Shown here: positions 56,459-64,000 of the stretch, piece by piece
How the letters are laid out: each line of letters begins with the position of its first letter
How positions within the stretch are numbered: the stretch's first letter is position 1
From: Amoeboaphelidium protococcarum
Taxonomy: Eukaryota; Aphelidiomycota; Aphelidea
NCBI GenBank assembly: GCA_023515745.1
Contig: JALECJ010000007.1
Coordinates: forward strand, 310,001-374,000
Direction: 5' to 3'
DNA: 64,000 nucleotides
The notes under the pieces: model-generated
The model's input: only the letters and a program-made list of their open reading frames with translations
Told to the model about the DNA's origin: nothing
Database searches by the model: none
Translations under genes and position numbers: made by a program

Positions 56459-59290
56459 TCATAGTCCAATAATCTTCATGAGTAGGTAGATTTAAATAAA
56501 GACGAGATAGCCAACAGCGCATATACGCACCATGGCATTGTCTTTGAGATACATACCAGCCTGAACAGTCTTTCGATCAATCAACCGCATAGACTTGCGA
56601 ACGTAGAAGCGCGTATAGAATTTCACTTTGCTCATAACGTCACCTCCTCTGGGCATGAGACTGCCGCGCGACACGGATTCCAAATCGGCGCCATCACCAT
56701 CGATATCATCTTCCTCTTTAGTCTAAAGCCAGCTAAAAGTATCTACACCTTGCATGAAATTGCTCCCACTTCTACTCAAACCTGCAGATGCATTACGACC
56801 TTCATTCTCATAATTTACGAGTTGCCTCTCTGCTCTCAAAGTCCTATCCAACAGTCTCATGTTATTCTGCTCCATTTCAGCAAGTTTGGAGCGCCAATCT
56901 TCCGTAACTCTATCCAAATGATCCTAAGTTATAGCACCGGATTGTTGCTACGTATTCAATTGAGATTCCAACTCATAAATCTAGCCTTTGAGTTGGCTAA
57001 TTTCCTAACCAGCAGACTGCAGTTATTAAGATTATTGTGATAACTGATTCGATAAAGACTTGGCCTTCTACTCTAGCTACTCTTTCTCTAGAGCACTATT
57101 TTACCCAACACCATCCAGTTCCGCCTGTAGATCATCTCTCTATTTCTGTACCACCTGAATCTCCTCTTCAACAGTGCTTATTCTAGTTTACAACTATTAC
57201 TACTAGAATTCACTATCAGACAGCTGCTTTTACAAATTCTCGCATCTGACAACATACTCGGCCAACTCTGACTACTTATCAGAATCTGACTGGTCGACTT
57301 GGAGTTGCAATTGAGACAATTACTGTTCAGCCGCAGATTTCTCTCTTTCAGCAGAGTCCAGCTTCACAGATAATTCTTCTACTTGACTGGTCAGTTGCGT
57401 ATTAAGTCCTTTCAAATCACCTACTTGAGACGTCAATTGCTCGCAATTCTATTCAAGCTATAGTAGTTGTTAACACTACAGCTACAACTCTTCAATCTTC
57501 TACTAAGCATCTTCAAGCTATGTTCTTAATTTTTCACTGTCTGCCTGACTATCAGAGTATTTGGATTCAATACCAATTAATTTTTCAATTTATGCACTCA
57601 ATTTCTCAATTTAACTCTTCAACTTTTAATTTTCTAATTGCAACTCAGACAATTAGGAGCTCTGACTTTTTTCAGCGTATTTAAGATCATCGCGCAACTT
57701 GTCAATCTCCTACTGACGCTCTTCCAATTGCTCCTACTATTCAGCAAACTGACTCTATAAATCTTCCAGATTAGTTTTGTACTCATCCACGCTTCTCTTT
57801 AAAGATCTAATCTCCTGCTCCTTCAAAGGCAAAGTCGCATTAATCTTATGCAGTCCGTCAATCTATTACTTCAAAGCATCTATCAATTAATTCTTCTCAT
57901 CTAACTCTGACTGATCAATATCACTTTACCAATTACTTCCATTACCATTCTATGGTGGTTGAGTTTGAGTAGAGAGCATAGAGATCTACTCATCTTTAGC
58001 CTTCAACATCTCCTGCTACTCTTCGATTCTCGTTTTCATCTTTTTCATCTACGCAACCAGAGCTTAGAACTTTTTCAAATCAGCAGTTAATCTGACTAAT
58101 TCAGAGTCTTTAAACTACAACTTTTACTGCAATTTCTACACTAACTCGTCAGTACTGAGATCTCCACGAGATAAGGATGAATTACTAGACGCCATATTCT
58201 TATGTGCAGCCTCTTACAACTGCATGTTGACCTTTTTCAAATCCTCTTTCAATTCAGCAATTTCTTAATCTTTTTAATCCACAACCTGCTGCAGATTTTG
58301 CGATTATTACTAAGGAGATACTGTTACAGACTGCTCCTGTGCCTATTTCAATTAAGCCTGTAACTCAGTAATCTTTTACTTGGCGCGAACTTTCAACTGG
58401 TCTAGAGTAGCCTATAACTATTAATTGCGCTGCTGTAGTTCTTAAACATTGAGACCGGCAGTACCTTCAGATACGGTAGAACTTCCAACTTGCGATTACG
58501 AAGGAGAGTGTAAAGATTACTAAGGCGATGCTAAATCTGAGCTTTTTCTACTACTAGCCTGACTGCCATTCTACAACTTCTATATCAAACTGTCTTTTTA
58601 CTACAATTGAATCTGCAACTACTCCGCCAGCTACTGCTGCACTCTCAGTTACGAAATCTCAGACTTCATACTATTAATCTACTCCTACGCACTCTTGACT
58701 TTAAGCTAATTATCCACCAATGCCTATTACAGCTCCTCAATCTCCTCCTCCTTTTACTTTAACAGAAATTCCATCTCTTGCACTTGGTCACCTGAAGTAA
58801 GATCAAGCTGAGTCTACAACGGAGTCGCAAACAATTACTAGCGCTTTTATGGTGAGTCTTCCTGCTGTCTCATCTACTATGAGGACTACTATTAAGCAGT
58901 ACCTTAATTCGAAACATCAAAATTTTTACTTGCTTCCACAGCACCGCTGTCCACCTGACGGTTATCAGAGCCAAAATCTCCCATATCAGATTTCCTCTAT
59001 TCCTGATCGCCATTAACAGCGTAATCCTCCTCCTACTTCTTATGACCAGTAGTGGGAGGAGATAGAGAGGTGTCAGTGAATCCATAGTCGTTAGTATCAA
59101 TAAAGTTACTCAAAAATGTATTCTTTCTCCTACTACTATTATTATTAATGCCACCAGGCTACTACTGATTCTTGACATTGCCATCATTAGGATCATCAAG
59201 AGGCAAAATATCTTTTGCAATCTGCTCTGTAGATTCCAAGAGCTAAGTTCCGTAACTTTAAATAGTATTCAGTCTATCCCAGAGTGACAT
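56459..59290 (-). CDS. GOLGA5: Golgin-84-like Golgi tethering protein
   Basis: An intronless 943-residue protein. The N-terminus (MSLWDRLNTIQSYGTQLLES) precedes an acidic disordered region, then a very long coiled coil from about residue 180 to 850 with dense Gln from TAA/TAG. The last ~80 residues contain SRGSLMPRGGDV, a basic stretch (FYTRFYVRKSMRLIDRK) and a single C-terminal transmembrane anchor (VRICAVGYLVFIQIYLL). A coiled coil ending in a tail anchor with an Arg-rich preceding helix is the plan of golgin-84 (and CASP), which tether transport vesicles at the Golgi for retrograde traffic. With the standard code almost all of this gene would appear as non-coding. CASP is the main alternative. 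Confidence 0.8.
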
Positions 59291-59333
59291 TTCAACTCTG
59301 TTCTAAAAATATTCAGTGTTAAAATGTAATAAT

Positions 59334-59543
59334 ATGAGCGGCTAGAGTCAAAAATTGGGAACGAGGAAGAAGAACGATCGTCTGGGGGCGGAGAAGGATC
59401 AGAGCGAAAAGGAAATCAGGCGATTTCTGTAAGACTTGAAACCGATCTCATTCACTGATGATCGATTGATCCCGGCAATTATCATTGGGTTGTAAACATC
59501 GCTGCAACACTACACTCAATCAAGTCAGTCAGTCATTCAGTGA
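59334..59543 (+). CDS. Small 69-residue protein
   Basis: A complete short frame divergently arranged from the golgin gene, 43 bases between their start codons. The product is basic at the N-terminus (LGTRKKNDRLGAEKDQ) and then has an amphipathic helical stretch (KEIRRFLQDLKPISFTDDR) and a hydrophobic helix (LIPAIIIGLQTSLQHY). TAG and TAA encode Gln four times and TGA ends it. The composition looks like a real small subunit, but I cannot name it. Confidence 0.5.
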
Positions 59544-59957
59544 TTTAAAGCGTGTTTCTCCTACCATGTATAGTGTGTAGTAAATCACTTTGATCCTGAT
59601 TTCCAAATTTGGTAGTAAACAAGATGAAGCTATTTAATAAAAATCACTCGCTTGAATTTAAGAGTATGAGTAATGAATAACATTTAATCTTCACTTTGTA
59701 TAAGATCATATCATTGTATTAACACTCACTTTACTGTACAGTAGAGCGCAATTCACTAATCGTTTAGATCGTGTCTCGGCCAGTGTTTCATTTCATTCAA
59801 AACTTTTGTCGCGTCATTCTTCGTTCGTTCGTTCTTCGTTCTGCTTTCCTTCTCTTAAAACATCTCTGTAAGAACTCTGTTGCGTAGCCACTCTTTTATT
59901 CACACTCGTCTCTGATTATCACCTGATTGAACTAAAATATCATCATTATAGTAAAGA
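59544..59957 (+). other. Intergenic promoter region of TOR
   Basis: About 410 bases; no supported ORF. A TCGTTCGTTCGTTCTTCGTT and CTTTCCTTCTCTT stretch at 59811-59856 ends about 100 bases before the TOR ATG, matching the pyrimidine tracts seen at other genes. Confidence 0.5.
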
Positions 59958-62900
59958 ATGGCAATGGTGGCTGCGTAGTATGTGGATACTTTGAGTAAAA
60001 TATTTGCAGAGATGAGTAGTGCCTCGATTGGAGGAGACAAGTAGAAGAGTGCTGAGCGGTTGAAGAGGCACGCCATAAATGTTAGTCGAGAGCTGAGTGG
60101 GGATCAGTTTACCAAGTTTATGAATGATATTAACAGGAAAATTTTCGAGTTTATTCATTCCAATGATTTGAATGAAAAGTTGTGCGGTGTTGTGTGTATT
60201 GAAGCTCTGGCCAGTATTGAGGTGGAGGGCGAGGAGACTGGTACCAAAGTGGCTCGCTTTGCCAATTATCTGCGAAATGTCATCCCTGGTTCTGGTGGCG
60301 GGAGTGGTAGTGGAATTGGTGGCAATAATGTGGAGACTTAGATTATTGTTCTGGCTGCCAAAGCTTTGGGTAATTTGGCTTAGTATGGTGGCACTCTGAC
60401 GGCGGAGTTTGTTGATTTCGAGGTTGGTCGATGTATTGAGTGGATTACCGGGGAGAGGATGGAACATAAACGATTTGCAGCAGTTTGTGTTTTACATGAG
60501 TTGACGTTATCTGCACCTACCCTCCTCTATGCTTATACGAATTAAATTGTGGAATTAATATGGTATCCTCTGAGAGATGTTAAATAGGCTATCAGGGAGA
60601 GTGCGGCTGAATGTTTGAGCTGCGTTATTACATCTACTCGGGATCGTGAGGAGGGATTTAAGGCCAAGTGGTATACCAGACTGGTTGACGAGACTTTGAA
60701 AGGATTTAAAAGTTCTAGTATTGAAAGTATACATGCGAGTCTGTTAGTTTTGGAGTCAATGTTGAAGTTTTCTAATGATGGCTTGAATGAGCATTACGTT
60801 GAACTGTGTGATCTGGTTCTGAAGCACAAGGACAATAAGGATGTGCTCATTCGCAAGTCTGTTATGACGGTATTGCCGTTGCTTGCGTCATTTAAACCGG
60901 ATGCTTTTGTGAGTAACTATCTTGCATCTGCAATGTCCTATCTGGTTGGACATCTGAAGAAGGATAAAGACAAGGTGGCGACATTTAACAGCTGTGGTGG
61001 TATTTGTGTTGCTGTTTAGTCTTCAATCACTTAGTATCTACCTCAGCTTATAACATCCGCTAAAGAGTCGTTGAGTGTTCGTGGAAGAAGTAAGAATTTT
61101 GCCGATATAGCTGCCGTATTTCATTTCGTGGCCATGTTATCACAAGCTGTCGGTCAGAGTATTGTCAAGGATTTACGAGAGCTCACAGAGTTGATGCTCA
61201 GCTGTGGTCTTAGTGATGCATTGAGGACATCTTTGGCTGTGATTGCCGAGAATGTACCCCAACTGTTGCATTATCTTCAGGTGTAAATGCTTAACCTTGT
61301 CTCTATGACGCTCTCAGGATCCCTTTTTCGGCCTGCTGGTTCCTTGAGTGTGGCTCCTCTTGCAATGATGGCGTCAAATTTGCGTATGGTGATTGTACAA
61401 GAGGATAAGAATGTAGATCTGTTTGTTGCTGCATTTAATGTATTGTCAGAGTTTAATTTCAAGTCTTACACTTTGACTCACTTTGCGAAGGATGTGGTGT
61501 TGGCCTATCTCGATGACGATATCAATGAGCTGCGACGTTCTGCTTCAATTTGTGCATTGAAAATAATGGAGAATGATCCTATAGAGTATAAGAGTAATTC
61601 CAATATGAAGTCCATGTACAAAGTGATTTTGCATAAGCTGGTCAACATTGCTGTTGGAGATCCAGACGTGACGATTAGACGTGTCATTTTGTCCAATATC
61701 TCTCAAGAGTTTGATATCTTACTCTCGAGCAAGGAGTTTATCAATTCTTTATTCTTTGCTCTGAACGATGAGGACTGGGAGGTGAGAAGTTTATGCGTTG
61801 ATATCATTGGTCGGTTGACGCTGTACAATCCTGCTCATATAATGCCTAGTCTGCGAAAGGTATTTCTGCGTCTCATGTCCGATCTTGAATACTCTAATGT
61901 GTCCAAGTCTAAGGAGGAAAGTGCCACGTTATTGTCATTGTTGATCACGGCATGTCAACGTTTGATTAAGCCGTATGTTGGCCCGATGATGGATAATCTA
62001 CTATTGAAAGTTGGTGACCCATCTCCTAGTGTATCTGCTCAAGTTATGCTGAGCATCGGAGAACTGGCTGCCATTGGTCGTGAGAGTATGGCGAAATACT
62101 TACCGCAGCTGATGCCTGTGCTTATTGATACTATTCAAGACTAATCTTCTGTTGGTAAACGTGAATCAGCTCTGAAATGTCTCGGATAGATTGCTGCCAA
62201 CTGTCCTTATGTTGTTTAGCCTTATTTCCAGCACCCTTAATTGCTGCCTCTGTTACTGAACATTCTCCAATCCGAATCTGTTCATTCGATTAGGATACAG
62301 ACTATGCGAGTTCTTGGTATTTTGGGAGCATTAGATCCGTATCGACATCGTATGAATTAGAATAGTGTTGAGGATGCTGTGGATCTGCGTAGTATGGCTG
62401 AGGTTGATGCTCTGCAGTTACAAACTCCGTCGTAGAATGAAGATTACTACTCGTAAATTGCCGTGAACTCGCTGATTAAGATCCTTAATGATTCTACACT
62501 TACTGTTCATCACACTGCCGTAATCTAAGGTCTTATTTACATTATCAAGTCTCTTGGTTTCAAGAGTGTCTCCCTGCTGCCTATTATTATGCCACCGTTC
62601 TTGACCATGATGCGCAATGCTCCATAAGGCCTGTTGGAGTTTTATATTCAGCAACTTGGAGCACTGGTCAGTGTTGTTAAGTAGCATATTCGCAATTACT
62701 TGGTGGACATATTGGATATGGTAAAATTATATTGGGGACCAAATGGAAATGTTTAGCTCACTATTCTCACTCTCATTGAGTCTATTGCTATGGCTTTGGA
62801 TACGGAGTTTCGCATATATCTACCAAAATTACTAGGCCATATGCTGCAGATGCTCGAGGTGGACAGGTCAGAAAGACGTGTCGTGGCACTCAAAGTGTTA

Positions 62901-64000
62901 CACGCTCTTGTTGTTTTTGGCTCAAGTGTGGAGGATTATCTAAGTCTGATCATGCCTGCTTTGTTATAGTGCGCCGAGAAGGAGGATGAGCCTATAATGC
63001 TGAGAAAATCTTGTATTATTACTATTGGCAAGCTGTCTAAGAATGCGAATATTTAAGAGTATGCTGCTAGGATTGTTCATTCGATGGAGCGCATTTTGTT
63101 GTCTCCGAATACAGTGGCGGAATTGAAGACACCTGTGATTGATGCTCTGTGTGCCGTTATGTATTAGCTAAGGCTGAATTTTGTTGTGTTTGTGCCATCC
63201 ATCAATAAGATACTGAAGTAGCAGCGTATTGTGCATCCTAATTATACGCTTCTTGTATAGAAATTGATAAAGAAGGAGCCGCTGCCTCAAGAGTTTGGAG
63301 CTGATGCAGATAATGATCAAAACACGGAAGATGTATCTGTAGCGGACTCTAATCTTACCAAGAAGCTTCCTGTGAATCAGATGCACTTGAAGAAGGCTTG
63401 GGAGACGGGTCAACGCTCAGCCAAGGAGGATTGGTAGGAATGGCTACGTAGATTGTCAGTAGAATTGCTTAAAGAGTCTCCTTCTCATGCATTGAGAGCT
63501 TGTGCAAGTCTTGCAAGTTCTTATCATCCTCTAGCTAGTTGGCTTTTTAATGCTGCTTTCACTTCATGTTGGAGTGAGTTGTATGATTAGTTGCAAGATG
63601 AATTGGTGCGGGCAATTGAAAGCGCTCTTACCTCACCTACAGTTCCTCCTGAGGTGGTTTAAATCCTTCTGAATTTGACTGAGTTCATGGAGCACGATGA
63701 GAAAATTCTGCCAATCGACTCAAAGCTGCTCGGCAATGTAGCCGCCAAGTTTCATGCTTATGCCAAGGCTTTGCACATGAAGGAGAATGAGTTTATCAAT
63801 GATCCGTTGCCAGAGACTGTAGAAGCCCTGATATCGATTAATAATCAGCTACAGTAGCCAGATAGTGCGACTGGTCTGTTGAAGTTTGTACAGCAGAAAC
63901 ACAATATGGAGTTGAAGGAGGCCTGGTATGAGAGTTTGTAGCGCTGGGATCTTGCATTGGAGTCTTACGAGAAGAGCGATAGTGCAGACATAAAGAAGAA
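59958..64000 (+). CDS. TOR: TOR serine/threonine kinase, N-terminal part
   Basis: An uninterrupted frame of 1347 codons runs off the right edge. It consists of HEAT repeats: residues 35-130 with [18 protein letters not shown] and the [16 protein letters not shown] segment ([13 protein letters not shown]), further repeats such as [19 protein letters not shown] and [18 protein letters not shown], and [15 protein letters not shown], which matches the mTOR M-HEAT region. The last ~90 residues ([16 protein letters not shown] then [17 protein letters not shown]) are the start of the FAT domain. The FRB and kinase domains lie outside. TOR controls growth and autophagy in response to nutrients at the lysosome/vacuole. 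The start ATG at 59958 gives the expected N-terminus. Many TAA/TAG Gln codons fall in conserved helices. Confidence 0.95.

Noticed and set aside
59946-60467. 173-residue minus-strand ORF over the TOR 5' end
   Set aside because: Antisense shadow of conserved HEAT repeats with no signal of its own.
1-64000. CRISPR arrays, rRNA or tRNA genes, bacterial operons
   Set aside because: No spaced direct repeats, no rRNA-like blocks and no convincing tRNA cloverleaf with a TpsiC arm were seen; the gene content is eukaryotic.

Overview
The window is eukaryotic nuclear DNA read with a non-standard code: TAA and TAG mean glutamine and TGA is the only stop (same assignments as the ciliate code). In nearly every gene, conserved domains run straight through TAA/TAG and end at TGA. 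Genes are dense, on both strands, often 40-120 bases apart, and mostly intronless. The recognised introns are GT-AG and short, mostly 56-68 bases. IFT122 implies a ciliated or flagellated cell, and IDH3A, NDH-2 and AIF imply aerobic mitochondria. Full-length UBE3A/E6AP with an AZUL domain, AIFM1 with its C-terminal domain, GOLGA7, PTRHD1 and SETD2 with WW and SRI domains are reminiscent of a unicellular relative of animals, but a ciliate or another protist with this code cannot be excluded from this sequence alone.

Layout. 0-3.7 kb: end of a MON1/HPS1-family longin protein, V-ATPase subunit F, PTRHD1, GOLGA7/ERF4, IDH3A. 3.6-9.2 kb: an unidentified minus-strand spliced gene or remnant, a large tyrosine recombinase (Crypton-like mobile element), a decayed gene, and a disordered protein with APC/C-degron-like motifs. 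9.3-21.5 kb: F-box protein, ornithine decarboxylase, AIF, RBM26/27-like RNA-binding protein, a membrane protein, PAN3. 21.5-24.4 kb: tandem palindromes, a B-box protein of unknown function and a Ty3/Gypsy relic. 24.4-41.7 kb: cyclin, UBE3A, NIPA Mg transporter, GDT1/TMEM165, TYW3, several unknowns, a TIS11-like CCCH protein, an EGF-like membrane protein with an in-frame TGA, an FAAH-type amidase with a frameshift, CCZ1-like protein, RPA49. 41.8-51.3 kb: NDH-2, IFT122, ARP4/BAF53, SETD2. 51.6-55.1 kb: degenerate genes, a small secreted protein and mobile-element debris. 55.1-64 kb: secreted M43 metalloprotease, a golgin-84-like protein, a small ORF, and the N-terminal 1347 residues of TOR kinase, which runs off the window.

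This is mainly a housekeeping chromosome segment. Trafficking (CCZ1, MON1/HPS1-like, GOLGA7, golgin-84, V-ATPase F, GDT1), gene expression (PAN3, TIS11-like, RBM26/27-like, RPA49, ARP4, SETD2, TYW3) and growth control (TOR, cyclin, UBE3A, ODC) are represented, with no operon-like functional clustering. Mobile DNA and decay are concentrated at 4.7-8, 21.5-24.3 and 52.6-55 kb. All coordinates come from reading the sequence by hand with TAA/TAG as Gln; splice sites were inferred from reading frame and family similarity, not from transcripts.
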